The notes: generated by a model from the sequence alone, not told the origin. A stretch of DNA of 64,000 bases from Pseudomonas marginalis (GCF_001645105.1 NZ_LKEG01000053.1:130253-194252), one strand, 5' to 3'. Positions 50,042 to 59,299 are shown, numbered from the stretch's first letter. Program-made: numbers and translations.

Positions 50042-50659
50042 ATGGCATTACTGACTGAACACGAGCAGCGCCAAGTCGCCGAGGCGATCGCCCGGGTGGA
50101 AAAAACCACTGACGCGGAACTGGTGACCGTACTGGCCGCTCGCGCGGACGACTACGCCTATATCCCGCTGCTGTGGGCCAGCCTGATCGCCTTGGTGGTG
50201 CCCGGTGTGGTGCATTACTTGTCGGGCTACCTGACCATGTACACCTTGCTGCTGGCGCAATGGGCGACGTTCATCGTGTTGTGCCTGGTGTTTCGCCTGC
50301 CTAAGGTCACCACACGCCTCATCCCCCGTTCGGTCCGTCACTGGCGTGCTTCGAACCTGGCGCGTCGGCAGTTTCTGGAGCAGAACCTGCACCACACGGT
50401 GGGCAGTACCGGGGTGCTGATTTTCGTCAGCGAGGCCGAGCGGTATGTGGAGATCCTGGTGGATGACGGCATTTCCAAGTGCCTGGATGACAGCAGTTGG
50501 GATGCGATCGTCAAGGCGTTCACTCAGCAGGTGAAACAGGGGCAGACGTTGGCGGGGTTTATCAGTTGCATTGAAGCCTGTGGCGAGTTGCTCAAGGTGC
50601 ATGTGCCGGTGACCCAAACCCGTAACGAACTGCCTAATCGCTTGGTTGTACTCGAATAA
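50042..50659 (+). CDS. TPM-domain protein, second of the pair
   Basis: This 205-residue protein has a TPM-like domain split around two membrane helices: VEKTTDAELVTVLAARADDY, hydrophobic spans at about 39-59 and 63-83, then GSTGVLIFVSEAERYVEILVDDGI. There is no signal peptide. It lies 28 bp after the first TPM gene in the same operon. The ATG at 50042 follows AGAGAGCAACGACAACC. Confidence 0.9.
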   Translation: MALLTEHEQRQVAEAIARVEKTTDAELVTVLAARADDYAYIPLLWASLIALVVPGVVHYLSGYLTMYTLLLAQWATFIVLCLVFRLPKVTTRLIPRSVRHWRASNLARRQFLEQNLHHTVGSTGVLIFVSEAERYVEILVDDGISKCLDDSSWDAIVKAFTQQVKQGQTLAGFISCIEACGELLKVHVPVTQTRNELPNRLVVLE

Positions 50660-50680
50660 AAAACTCAACACGGGGCTAAA

Positions 50681-50788
50681 AATGTGGGAGGGGCGGTGCG
50701 ACGATTCGATTTGCCCCCGATAGCGGTGGATCAGCCAATAAATCGAGTACTGACACACCGCCATCGGGGGCAAGCCCCCTACCACATT
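50681..50788. repeat. REP pair with an insertion in the left unit
   Basis: The right unit is standard (CATCGGGGGCAAGCCCCCTA). The left unit reads GTGGGAGGGGC, then GGTGCGACGATTCGAT, then TTGCCCCCGATAGCGG. So about 16 bases are inserted at the loop of an otherwise normal REP. Confidence 0.88.
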
Positions 50789-50895
50789 GGGTTTTGTGTC
50801 ATCCATTCAGAGCACCGCTGATCAAATAACCCCGTGCCCTGAATCACGATCCCCCCTAAAATGCCCGGCATTCCCTGCCCGAGGCGTTTTTGTTT

Positions 50896-52098
50896 ATGTC
50901 TGTCACTGCTCAACCGGATCATCATGCCCAGTTCATCGAACTGCTGAGCGCAAGCCTCGCGCAGAATGCCTTTATCAAGCTGGTGCTGGCCAAATACGTC
51001 GGTGACGAGGCTGAGTTGCAGCGGTTGGTCATCAAGCCGGTAACGGTCAAGGAGCAGCGGTGCCTGTCCTTCGTCTACCGTTACAAGACCCGCGATATCA
51101 CCAAGAACTTTCCTTTGGCAGACGGCGTGACGGCGATTGCCGAGCTGCTGCCCGCCCAGTTCAAGAACGCCCACCTGCTGTCGCTGACCGACGAAGCCCA
51201 GTTGGAATACAGCAAGAAGAACAAAAGCTCGCTGTTCAAAAGCAAATCGCAGCAACTGCGCGAAGCGCCCTCGGCTGAGCATAACCGCGAGAAGAATCGC
51301 TTCCTTGACCTGAGCCGGCCGTTCCTCGCCGACCTGGGTGTGACCGACGCCAAGCAGGCGCTGATCCCGTCGATGTCGCGCAAGTGGAAGCAGATCAACA
51401 AGTTCATCGAAGTGTTCAGCCATGCGCTGACCTCGTCACCGTTGAAGCTGGACCAGCCGGTGCGCGTCGCCGACTTCGGTTCGGGCAAGGGCTACCTGAC
51501 GTTTGCGATTCACGACTACCTGCGCAACACCCTCAAGGCCGAGGGCGAGGTGACGGGCGTCGAGCTGCGTGAAGACATGGTCACCCTGTGCAACACCGCC
51601 GCCGCCCGCCTGGAACACCCGGGGCTGGTGTTCAAATGTGGCGATGTGCGAAGCGTGGCCCCCAGCGAGCTGGACGTGATGATCGCCCTGCATGCCTGCG
51701 ACATTGCCACTGACTATGCGATCCACACCGGCATTCGCTCCGGCGCGTCGATCATCATGTGCTCGCCGTGCTGCCACAAGCAGATCCGCCTGCAGATCCA
51801 GAGCCCAGTGCTGCTCAAGCCCATGCTGCAATACGGCCTGCACCTGGGCCAGCAGGCGGAAATGGTCACCGACAGTCTGCGTGCGTTGTTCCTTGAAGCC
51901 TGTGGCTATGAGACCAAGGTGTTCGAGTTCATCTCGTTGGAGCACACCAACAAGAACAAGATGATCCTTGCCGTGAAGCGCGCCGAGCCGGTGGACAATG
52001 CTCAACTGCTGGAGAAAATCCAGGAGTTGAAGGCGTTCTACCACATCACCGAACACTGCCTGGAAACCTTGCTGCGTGCGGAGGGTTACCTGAACTGA
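50896..52098 (+). CDS. Class I SAM-dependent methyltransferase
   Basis: This is a 400-residue protein. The SAM-binding motif I is VRVADFGSGKGYLTFAIHDY (residues about 190-209), followed by GEVTGVELREDMV (motif II acid) and LDVMIALHACDIATDYAI. The CSPCCHKQIR segment has three Cys close together. The N-terminal 180 residues are basic and helical (EHNREKNRFLDLSRPF). The arrangement resembles GSTCD/TRM13-like RNA methyltransferases, but the substrate is not certain. The ATG at 50896 is preferred to a TTG at 50890. Confidence 0.88.
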   Translation: MSVTAQPDHHAQFIELLSASLAQNAFIKLVLAKYVGDEAELQRLVIKPVTVKEQRCLSFVYRYKTRDITKNFPLADGVTAIAELLPAQFKNAHLLSLTDEAQLEYSKKNKSSLFKSKSQQLREAPSAEHNREKNRFLDLSRPFLADLGVTDAKQALIPSMSRKWKQINKFIEVFSHALTSSPLKLDQPVRVADFGSGKGYLTFAIHDYLRNTLKAEGEVTGVELREDMVTLCNTAAARLEHPGLVFKCGDVRSVAPSELDVMIALHACDIATDYAIHTGIRSGASIIMCSPCCHKQIRLQIQSPVLLKPMLQYGLHLGQQAEMVTDSLRALFLEACGYETKVFEFISLEHTNKNKMILAVKRAEPVDNAQLLEKIQELKAFYHITEHCLETLLRAEGYLN

Positions 52099-52109
52099 AC
52101 ACCGAACCC

Positions 52110-52138
52110 CTGTGGAAGGGAGCAGGTCCCTCCCACAA
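52110..52138. repeat. Degenerate REP-like hairpin
   Basis: TGTGGAAGGGAGCAGGTCCC followed by TCCCACA keeps the outer stem of a REP unit but has lost the core. It lies between convergent genes and may help end transcription. Confidence 0.6.
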
Positions 52139-53038
52139 TTAGACTGTGCTGGGCTTGGTGGCTGGTGCAGGCTGCACCGCCGTCTTGCGCCCCAGCATCA
52201 CCGTCACGATCACCCCGCACGCAAACACCCAGGTGATCGGCTCGATATGTTCACCAAAGAACAACGCCGAAAACGCGATGGTGAAGAAGATCTGCAACAG
52301 CTGGATCTGGCTGACCCGCGCGATGCCGCCCATGGCCAACCCGGCGTACCAGGCAAAGAACCCAAGGAACTGCGAGAACAACGAGACATAGCCAAACGCC
52401 CACCACGCGCGCATCGACACCGCGCCTTGATGCTGCGCCGCCAGGTACCACACCGGGCCGATCAACACCGGTGTCGACAGCACCAGCGCCCAACAGATCA
52501 CCTGCCAGCCGCCCATCTCCTTGGCCAACCGGCCACCTTCGGCATACCCCAGGCCACCGACAGCGATCGCACCCAGCATCAGCAGGTCACTGGCTTGGAT
52601 ACTGCCGGCCCCGGTGATCAGCGCATAACTCAACACCAACGCACTGCCCAGCGCGGCACAGGCCCAGAAGGCTTTTGATGGCCGCTCGTGGGACAGCCAC
52701 GCCGCGTACAGTGCCACGCACAGCGGTTGCAGGCCGTTGACCAGCGCGCCGTGGGACGCCGGCAAGGTTTGCATGGCCCAGGCCGACAGCACCGGAAAGC
52801 CGAGAATGACGCCGGCGATCACCAGGCACAGCCCGCGCACCTGGCGCCAGGTGGGCCAGCGCTCGCGGCGCCACAGCAACAGCGCCGCCGCCGGAATCGC
52901 CGCGAACAACGCACGGCCCAGGCCGTTGAGCAACGGGTGGATTTCCTGCACCACGATGCGGGTGAAGGGCAGGGTCAGGCTGAAGATGATGACGCCCAGC
53001 AGGCCGAGGGCCATGCCGGTGTTTTCGCGCGAGCTCAT
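52139..53038 (-). CDS. EamA-family (DMT) permease
   Basis: This is a 299-residue, 10-helix inner-membrane transporter with two EamA repeats. The first has LLNGLGRALFAAIPAAALLLW and ASHGALVNGLQPLCVALYAAW; the second ends GIARVSQIQLLQIFFTIAFS and ALFFGEHIEPITWVFACGVI. DMT permeases often export amino acids or metabolites; the substrate is unknown. The ATG at 53036-53038 is chosen as it begins MSSRENTGMALGLLG; the frame extends 17 residues upstream. Confidence 0.92.
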   Translation of the reverse strand: MSSRENTGMALGLLGVIIFSLTLPFTRIVVQEIHPLLNGLGRALFAAIPAAALLLWRRERWPTWRQVRGLCLVIAGVILGFPVLSAWAMQTLPASHGALVNGLQPLCVALYAAWLSHERPSKAFWACAALGSALVLSYALITGAGSIQASDLLMLGAIAVGGLGYAEGGRLAKEMGGWQVICWALVLSTPVLIGPVWYLAAQHQGAVSMRAWWAFGYVSLFSQFLGFFAWYAGLAMGGIARVSQIQLLQIFFTIAFSALFFGEHIEPITWVFACGVIVTVMLGRKTAVQPAPATKPSTV

Positions 53039-53091
53039 GGGAGGGATCCGAAATCCAGAGGGCTTCAAGGGAAGCCCATCTAGCCACATCC

Positions 53092-53184
53092 CCCGCAGAG
53101 TGCGGGCCTACAGCTGGGTACGGATTTATCCGTACAGTTGAACACCGCGTCGCCTGCATCGCGGGCAAGCCCGACTCCCACATT
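53092..53184. repeat. Cluster of three short palindromes
   Basis: CCCGC/GCGGG at 53092-53106, GTACGGAT/ATCCGTAC at 53118-53135 and a REP-like CGCGGGCAAGCCCGACTCCC at 53159-53178 lie in a row. They sit between the EamA gene start and the end of the TonB receptor gene. The last could act as its terminator. Confidence 0.65.
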
Positions 53185-53198
53185 GACCGTGCCGGTCT

Positions 53199-55763
53199 TC
53201 AGAAGAAGCGGGTGATGCTGATCTTGGCGTTGCGGCCTTGGCTGTACACACCGGCGCCGCTGAGTGCCGGCCGGTAGTTGCGGTTGAACAGGTTGTCGAC
53301 GGTGAAGTTGATCTCGGTACCTTTAAGTCCTGCCTGCTGCGGTTTCCAGTTGGCGAACAGGCCTTGGGTGTCATAGCTGGCGTTCTCGTAATGGTCGTAA
53401 ACGTCGTCGCCCACTGTCGAGTTGATGCCGCGCGCGTAGATATCGCTGGGCACGCGATCGGTCTTGCGCACGAACTGACCCTGCCAGCCAACCTGTGCGT
53501 CCCAGCTCGGAATCTTGGTGCCCAGCACCACGACCCATTTGGCCGGCGGAATATCCCGGGCCCACACGTGAAGGTTGGTGGCCCACGGATTGGTGTAGGG
53601 ATTGTCGCGTTTGCCTGTAGCCCAGGAGTAAGTCAGGGAGCCGAATACATATGTCGAGTCGTAGTAGCTTTCCAGCTCCACCCCTTTGATGGTCATGCCG
53701 CCAATGTTGCGATAGTTGGTCTTGGACGCCATGTCGGTGCACACGGCGCCGACTGAGCCGACCACGGTCATTTGCCGCTCACAGCCGATACCGGTGTTCT
53801 TGAAAATCTCGTCCTCGATGCGGTTGTGGAACAGCGTGGTGCGCAACTGCAAGTTGTCGCCGCGAGTGAATACGTCGGAAAAGTGAGTGACGTTACCGGC
53901 AGTCATCGCGGTGATGCGCTCCGGGTCGAGGTTCTGGCTGGTAGCGGTGCGTGTGCTGTTGGCGCCCTGGAGCTCATACAGTTCGTCGATCACCGGCGCG
54001 CGCCATGTGCGGTTCCAACTGGCGAACAGCGCCACATCCGGGGTGACATTCCAGAACGCCGCCAGGCGCGGCGACCAGCCGGTGTAGGTGCGGTCGCTGT
54101 AGTCGTGCCCGTAAATCGGGTTCGGGTTGCTGTAGTACGGCGCGTCGTTGGCTTCACCCCGGTTGCGCACATGGTCATAGCGCAGCGAGGGCGTGATGGT
54201 CACGTCGCCGATTGTCACGGCGTCCTGGAGATAAAACGCGTTGGTGTCGACTTTGCCGCGTGGCATGAAGTACGGCTGGAAATGCCCGTAGTTGTACTGG
54301 GCGGTGTTGTACGGCGCGACGGGCATCCAGCTGTCGGTTTCGCGCTTGTGCTTGTGCAATTGCACGCCGGTCGTCACCGCGTGTTCCAGCGGGCCGGTGG
54401 TGAACAGGCTGATGTTGCGCAGCTCAAGGATGCGGTCGGTGTAGGACGTATCCATCTTGCGTCCACCGCTGGTCAGGCTGATGACCGCGTTCGCGGCGCG
54501 CTCGTCGGTCTGGTCCGTATTGGATTCCGAGTAGCTTAGCTTCAAGTCGACGAGCGGGTTATCCAGCGGCTGGTATTGGTATTTGCCTGACCAGGTGGTG
54601 TCCACGGTCTCGCGGTTCGCCAGAAAGCGTTTCACGGCGTTTTCATAGCCATACAGATTGATGGCCGCTTGCGTCGGCGGTGAGGGGTAGGATTTGGCCG
54701 AAAACGGTGTCATCCGTTCGCTCAGGGCGCGCGAGTAAGACAACCCCATGCTGTGCTCATCGGTGAAGTGCGCGTTGAATTTGAACAATTTACCCTCCAC
54801 ATCCTGCGAGCTGTTGGGCAGGCGCTTGGGGTTGATCGGGTAACTATTGCGAGGGTCGGGCGGTGTGGCGGCGAGTTTGAGGTCGTCGCCATCGCGCTTG
54901 GTCAGGTACACCAGGCCATCCATGCGCCCGTCCTCGGTGCGGCCATAGACGGCGCCGCTGTAGACCTGCTCGTGGGTGTTGCTGGAGTAGGTGTATTTGG
55001 TCATCGCACCGACATTACGCCCATCCTTGAGCAGGTCTGCGGCATCTTTGGTGGTCATGTTCACCGTGCCGCCGAAACCGCCATTACCGGTGAACGGTGA
55101 GTAGGGGCCTTTCTCCACCTCAATGCTTTTGATCAATTCGGGCTCGATGAACACCGTGCCTTGCTGGTAGCGCTCGAAGCCGCTCTTGGCCGCACCGTCC
55201 ACGGTCATCGGCACGTCTTCGGCCTCGGCCATGCCGCGAATGTTGATGGTCTGTCCGCCGGGCTTGGGCGAGCCGCCCATGAACACGCCGGGCAGGGTCT
55301 GCAACAGCGAAGGAATGTTATCGGGCTGGTAGCGGTCGATATCCGCCTGGCTCAGGGTGGAGCGGCCGACGGTGCTGGAGTCGACCTCGTTACCGGTGCC
55401 GATCACGCTCAGGGCATCCAGCTGGATCGCGCCGCTCTGGGTGGTTTTCGCCTCTTCGGGCCGTACCACGTAGGTGCTGCCGATCTTGATCAGGGTGAAC
55501 TCGCCGTTTTTCAGCAGGGTACGAATCGCCACTTCCGGCGTGAAATCACCGTTGAGCGCCGGCGCTTGCACGTTCTTGAGCAGCGCTTCATCGAACAGCA
55601 GCTGGATCTGTGCCTGCTGCGCCACTTGGCTCAGGGACGTGGCCAGCGCCTGGGCGGGTAGTTGGAATGTCTCGGCCTGGGCACTGAGGCTGAACGCCAG
55701 GCAGGTGGCGATGAGGGTCGGTCGAAGAAGCAGAAGCGAAGCGTGGCAAGGCGCGCGAAACAT
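53199..55763 (-). CDS. TonB-dependent receptor with STN signalling domain (HasR-like)
   Basis: This is an 854-residue outer-membrane receptor. The signal peptide ends SLSAQA, and the STN domain (FQLPAQALATSLSQVAQQAQ, residues about 32-85) contacts the anti-sigma factor. The plug region has LLQTLPGVFMGG and NIRGMAEAEDVPMTVDGAAK. The stretch FERYQQGTVFIEPELIKSIE, then GPYSPFTGNGGFGGTVNM, resembles heme/hemophore receptors such as HasR, so heme is the likeliest ligand, although no hemophore gene is adjacent. The C-terminal strand ends ISITRFF as expected for BAM recognition. The ATG at 55761-55763 follows GGGGA. Confidence 0.88.
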   Translation of the reverse strand: MFRAPCHASLLLLRPTLIATCLAFSLSAQAETFQLPAQALATSLSQVAQQAQIQLLFDEALLKNVQAPALNGDFTPEVAIRTLLKNGEFTLIKIGSTYVVRPEEAKTTQSGAIQLDALSVIGTGNEVDSSTVGRSTLSQADIDRYQPDNIPSLLQTLPGVFMGGSPKPGGQTINIRGMAEAEDVPMTVDGAAKSGFERYQQGTVFIEPELIKSIEVEKGPYSPFTGNGGFGGTVNMTTKDAADLLKDGRNVGAMTKYTYSSNTHEQVYSGAVYGRTEDGRMDGLVYLTKRDGDDLKLAATPPDPRNSYPINPKRLPNSSQDVEGKLFKFNAHFTDEHSMGLSYSRALSERMTPFSAKSYPSPPTQAAINLYGYENAVKRFLANRETVDTTWSGKYQYQPLDNPLVDLKLSYSESNTDQTDERAANAVISLTSGGRKMDTSYTDRILELRNISLFTTGPLEHAVTTGVQLHKHKRETDSWMPVAPYNTAQYNYGHFQPYFMPRGKVDTNAFYLQDAVTIGDVTITPSLRYDHVRNRGEANDAPYYSNPNPIYGHDYSDRTYTGWSPRLAAFWNVTPDVALFASWNRTWRAPVIDELYELQGANSTRTATSQNLDPERITAMTAGNVTHFSDVFTRGDNLQLRTTLFHNRIEDEIFKNTGIGCERQMTVVGSVGAVCTDMASKTNYRNIGGMTIKGVELESYYDSTYVFGSLTYSWATGKRDNPYTNPWATNLHVWARDIPPAKWVVVLGTKIPSWDAQVGWQGQFVRKTDRVPSDIYARGINSTVGDDVYDHYENASYDTQGLFANWKPQQAGLKGTEINFTVDNLFNRNYRPALSGAGVYSQGRNAKISITRFF

Positions 55764-55891
55764 GAAATCCCCCGGTGCGGCCAAATGGCCAAAAAGATGT
55801 GCGTATCAGGTGCAGACCGGAGGAAGACGGGGCAGGTGAAAAAATCCACACCTGCGAATGCAAAATATTCTCAAGTACGTGTCTTTAGGGA

Positions 55892-56860
55892 TTATTTGCT
55901 CGGTTCGATGCGTACGATGCCATCGGCCGACGCCACGGTTTTTACCGGTAGCAGCGCGGGCAGGGCATTGAGCAGGGCGTCGGGGTCGTTTACATCCAGA
56001 TTGCCCGACACCTTCAGGTGCGCCACGGCGTTACTCACCTGCAGCGGTGCCTGGGGGCGATACAGGCTCAACTCATCGATCAGGCTAGCCAGTTCGCGGT
56101 TGCGAAACGACAAGTGCCCGCTGCGCCAGTCAGCGACTTCCTCTGCGGGGAGGGTTTGCTGTTGCAACGTGCCTTTGGCGTAGCTGTAGAGGGCGCGTTG
56201 CTGTGCACCCAGCAGGCTGACGGGGCTTTTCGCGTCAGGCGCGAAGGCGACCTGGCCATGGGCGACGCTGACCACCAGTTGCTGCTGGCTGCGCCGCACA
56301 TCGAAGCCGGTGCCCACCACGCGCACATTGGCTTCGCCCGCCTGCACGAAGAGTGGCCGTTCCTTATCGGCGGCCACGTCGATGTACACCTGGCCCTTTT
56401 CCAGGTGCACGATGCGCTGGTACGCCGTGAAATCCACCCGCACGCGGGTATTGGCATTCACATACAAGGTGCTGCCATCGGGCAGTTCCAGCGTGCGCAT
56501 GCCTTTGGCGTGGCCCGCGACGTGAGTGTGATACAGCTCGCGGGGCGCGCCGATAGGGGTGGCCAACACCGCGCACAGCAAGGCGGCGGCCACGGCCACG
56601 GCGGGGCGCCAGACCGACGGTTTGCGCTTGCCCAGCGCCACCGGTTTGTTCAGTTGCTGCAACTGGGCCAGGTCTGCCCACAGCTGCTCGAATTCGGCAT
56701 AGGCGCGGGCATGGGCGGGCTCGGCTTGCCAGGCGGCGAAGGCTTTGCGGTCGGCACGCCCCGTGTCATTGCGGTTGCGGGCAAACCAGCTGGCGGCTTG
56801 GGCATCGATGGAGTCGCTCGCTTCGATGTCCAGGGCGTCGGTGTCGCTCAGGCGGTTCAT
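55892..56860 (-). CDS. FecR-family anti-sigma factor/signal transducer
   Basis: This is a 322-residue inner-membrane protein. The N-terminal cytoplasmic DUF4880 part has QAASWFARNRNDTGRADRKA. One membrane helix (PAVAVAAALLCAVLATPIGA, about 86-105) is followed by the periplasmic FecR domain (RTLELPDGSTLYVNANTRVR) and a C-terminal STN-binding domain. It relays receptor occupancy to the ECF sigma factor. The start overlaps the sigma gene by 4 bases. Confidence 0.94.
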   Translation of the reverse strand: MNRLSDTDALDIEASDSIDAQAASWFARNRNDTGRADRKAFAAWQAEPAHARAYAEFEQLWADLAQLQQLNKPVALGKRKPSVWRPAVAVAAALLCAVLATPIGAPRELYHTHVAGHAKGMRTLELPDGSTLYVNANTRVRVDFTAYQRIVHLEKGQVYIDVAADKERPLFVQAGEANVRVVGTGFDVRRSQQQLVVSVAHGQVAFAPDAKSPVSLLGAQQRALYSYAKGTLQQQTLPAEEVADWRSGHLSFRNRELASLIDELSLYRPQAPLQVSNAVAHLKVSGNLDVNDPDALLNALPALLPVKTVASADGIVRIEPSK

Positions 56861-57396
56861 TCTGGCTGCTCCGTGCCGGGTTCGGGTTGAAGGCGTCGCT
56901 TGCAGTGCAGCAGGGCAAACGCGATGTGCTTTTCCACCATGCTGGTCGAAATGCCCATGCGCTCGGCGATCTGCGTTTGGCTCAGGCCTTCGAAGCGGTG
57001 CAGCATAAGGGCTTCTCGCCTGCGGGGCGAGAGTTCGGCGAGGACTTCTTTCAACTGTTCCAGGCGTTGCAAGCGTTGCGCGGCGACCATGGGCTCGTTT
57101 TGCTCGTCGGTGGCAGGCTCCACGTCCCTGTCGGCCTGATCGTGATGGGCGGTCTGCCGTACCTTCTGTTTGCGCCAGTGATCACGCAGCAGGTTGCGCG
57201 CCATCTGGAACAGGAACGCCCGTGGCTGCTCGACCTTGGCCCGGTCGCGGTAGTCCAGCCACTGAGTAAAGACATCCTGGGTCATGTCCGCCGCGTCGCT
57301 GGCGTTGTCCGTGCGTTTGCGCAGGAAATACAGGATGTCTGTATAAAACCCTCGAAAGGCATCGGCCGACAACGGGTCGGGCTTGGGACGAGACAT
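56857..57396 (-). CDS. FecI-type ECF sigma factor
   Basis: This is a 179-residue sigma-70 family protein. Region 2 has TDNASDAADMTQDVFTQWLD. Region 4 has LSPRRREALMLHRFEGLSQT and IAERMGISTSMVEKHIA. It directs transcription of the receptor gene when FecR signals. A ribosome binding site AGAAGGA precedes the ATG at 57394-57396. A Fur box lies 50 bp upstream, so iron starvation should induce the cassette. Confidence 0.95.
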   Translation of the reverse strand: MSRPKPDPLSADAFRGFYTDILYFLRKRTDNASDAADMTQDVFTQWLDYRDRAKVEQPRAFLFQMARNLLRDHWRKQKVRQTAHHDQADRDVEPATDEQNEPMVAAQRLQRLEQLKEVLAELSPRRREALMLHRFEGLSQTQIAERMGISTSMVEKHIAFALLHCKRRLQPEPGTEQPE

Positions 57397-57445
57397 GGAT
57401 ATCCTTCTTGACGAAGCACGACGTGGAAAAGTCGCGGATTCTATC

Positions 57446-57464
57446 GAGAATCATTATCATTTGT
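57446..57464 (-). promoter_or_regulatory. Fur box upstream of the fecI-like gene
   Basis: On the - strand it reads ACAAATGATAATGATTCTC, agreeing at 14 of 19 positions with GATAATGATAATCATTATC and with an intact ATGATAAT core. Confidence 0.8.
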
Positions 57465-57490
57465 CTCTATTTATAGGATGTGCTCGATTT

Positions 57491-57526
57491 AAAATGTGGA
57501 AGGGGGGGCTTGCTCCCTCCCACATT
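57491..57526. repeat. Single REP palindrome
   Basis: ATGTGGAAGGGGGGGC-TTG-CTCCCTCCCACAT is one unit with an imperfect stem. It lies between the fecI-like promoter and the end of the DapA-like gene. Confidence 0.8.
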
Positions 57527-57537
57527 GGCTCGCGGCT

Positions 57538-58410
57538 TTAGCGCAGCAAGGTTTTCAGCTGTTCGACTCCGGCCTCGCCCAATGGGAACACCGGCAAACG
57601 TGGGTCACCCACCTCCAACCCGGTCAAGCGCAGCCCGGCCTTGATCGTCGCTGGCAACCCGCCCTTGAGGATGAACTCCAGCAAGGGCAACTGCGCATAA
57701 AACAGTTCGCGCGCCTTGCCCAGGTCATTGGCCAACACTGCCGCATACAAATCCAGATTCATCTGCGGGATCAGGTTCGGCGCGGCCGTGCACCAGCCCT
57801 TGGCACCTGCTGCGAAGGCCTCCAGCGCCAGCGGGTTGCAACCGTTGTAGAACGGTACATCGCTCTGGCGATGCAATTGGTGCATGCGCTGAATATCCCC
57901 GGTGCTTTCCTTGACCATGCTCACGTTGGCGACCTGCTTGACGATGCGCAGGATCAAGTCCACCGACATGTCGGTGCCACTGGTGGCCGGGTTGTTGTAG
58001 AGCATGATCGGCACGCCAATGCTGTCGCCAATCGCGGCGTAGTGGGCGAGGATTTCCGCTTCGCTGAGTTTCCAGTACGACGCCGGCAGCACCATCACCA
58101 CATCGGCGCCATTGGCTTCGGCGTAGCGGGCGCGACGCACGGCTTTGGCGGTGGTCAGGTCCGAGACGCTGACGATGGTCGGTACGCGCCGAGCGATTTT
58201 CGCCAGGCTGTAGGCGCTGACTTCATCCCACTCGGCGTCGCTCAAATAGGCACCCTCGCCGGTGCTGCCCAAGGGGGCGATAGCGTGTACGCCGCTGGCG
58301 ATCAGGCGATCGATGGAACGGCCCAGGGCGTTGAGGTCAATGTGCTGGCCGTCGGCGCTGAACGGCGTGATGGTGTAGCCGATGATGCCGTGAAGGGTGG
58401 GGCTGGACAT
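57538..58410 (-). CDS. Dihydrodipicolinate synthase/N-acetylneuraminate lyase family protein
   Basis: This is a 290-residue class I aldolase of the DapA fold. The Schiff-base Lys is in VSMVKESTGD (K167), and the catalytic Tyr is in MLYNNPATSG (Y138). The carboxylate-binding loop is LGSTGEGAYLS. The specificity is unclear: the true lysine-pathway dapA is usually elsewhere, and this gene is linked to a class II aldolase and an XRE-cupin regulator, so a sugar-acid or aromatic catabolic lyase is more likely. The ATG at 58408-58410 follows GGAGA. Confidence 0.88.
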   Translation of the reverse strand: MSSPTLHGIIGYTITPFSADGQHIDLNALGRSIDRLIASGVHAIAPLGSTGEGAYLSDAEWDEVSAYSLAKIARRVPTIVSVSDLTTAKAVRRARYAEANGADVVMVLPASYWKLSEAEILAHYAAIGDSIGVPIMLYNNPATSGTDMSVDLILRIVKQVANVSMVKESTGDIQRMHQLHRQSDVPFYNGCNPLALEAFAAGAKGWCTAAPNLIPQMNLDLYAAVLANDLGKARELFYAQLPLLEFILKGGLPATIKAGLRLTGLEVGDPRLPVFPLGEAGVEQLKTLLR

Positions 58411-58437
58411 GGACGGTCTCCGGGTAAAAAAAGGCAA

Positions 58438-59220
58438 TCAGTTCAGGCAATCGGCGTGTTGGCGCAGGTTCTGCCGGGCGTAGTAATTGAATGCGGCGCC
58501 ATGGCGCTTGGGCCGGGAGATCCAGTCATGGGCCTCGCGCCCCAGCTCCGGCAGGATCGGCTTGATGGTGCCGGCCGCCATCGCCAGCAACTGCAACTTG
58601 GCTGCGCGCTCGATCAATTGCGCGATCACGCAGGCTTCCTCGATGCTCGTCCCGGTGGACAACTGGCCGTGGTGCGAGAGCAGGATCGCGCGCTTGTCAC
58701 CCAGTGCCGTGGTGATGATTTCGCCTTCTTCATTGCCCACCGGTACACCCGGCCAGGCCTCCAGAAATGCGCAGTCTTCATAGAGCGGGCAGAGGTCCAT
58801 GTGCGACACCTGCAGCGGTACTTCCAGCATCGACAGCGCGGCGATGTGTGTGGGGTGCGTGTGGATGATGCACTTCACATCCGGCCGGCCACGGTACACC
58901 CAACTGTGGAAACGGTTGGCCGGGTTGGGGATGCCATGGCCCTCCAGGACTTCAAGGTCTTCATTCACCAACAGCAGGTTGCTGGCGGTGATCTCATCAA
59001 ACCCCAAACCCAGTGGCTGAGTGTAATAGGTGCCCGGTTGCGGCCCGCGCGCGGTGATCTGCCCGGCCAAGCCGGAGTCGTGGCCGTTCTCGAACAGGAT
59101 GCGACACGTCAGCGCCAGCTTTTGCCGGTCGGTCCACGTATTATCCGCGAGGGTGTTTTGCATCTGGATCAGCGCTTGCTTGACCAGCTGGTCTTTCGGG
59201 AGTGCTAATGTCTTGGCCAT
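58438..59220 (-). CDS. Class II aldolase/adducin family protein
   Basis: This is a 260-residue zinc-dependent aldolase-fold protein. The Zn ligands are seen in KCIIHTHPTHIAALSM (HTHPTH) and AILLSHHGQL, with a catalytic acid in NEEGEI. The N-terminal LTCRILFENGHDSGLAGQIT is typical. Members are L-fuculose-phosphate aldolase, ribulose epimerase or decarboxylases; the type here is not clear. It is the first gene of a two-gene operon with the DapA-like lyase, 27 bp upstream of it. The ATG at 59218-59220 is used because the frame extends upstream without family character. Confidence 0.87.
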   Translation of the reverse strand: MAKTLALPKDQLVKQALIQMQNTLADNTWTDRQKLALTCRILFENGHDSGLAGQITARGPQPGTYYTQPLGLGFDEITASNLLLVNEDLEVLEGHGIPNPANRFHSWVYRGRPDVKCIIHTHPTHIAALSMLEVPLQVSHMDLCPLYEDCAFLEAWPGVPVGNEEGEIITTALGDKRAILLSHHGQLSTGTSIEEACVIAQLIERAAKLQLLAMAAGTIKPILPELGREAHDWISRPKRHGAAFNYYARQNLRQHADCLN

Positions 59221-59299
59221 ATCGGTGTCCTTTGGGGGGTTCAATGGACGTCTTGGTTTGCTGTCTCCCGCTGCTCGCAAGGTCGTTGGGTGAACGCAG

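Noticed and set aside
57538..58410. Lysine-pathway dapA
   Set aside because: The fold matches, but the gene is in an operon with a class II aldolase under an XRE-cupin regulator, unlike biosynthetic dapA.
57496..59208. 570-residue open frame on the + strand
   Set aside because: It runs antisense across two good genes (DapA-like and class II aldolase) and through their intergenic gap.
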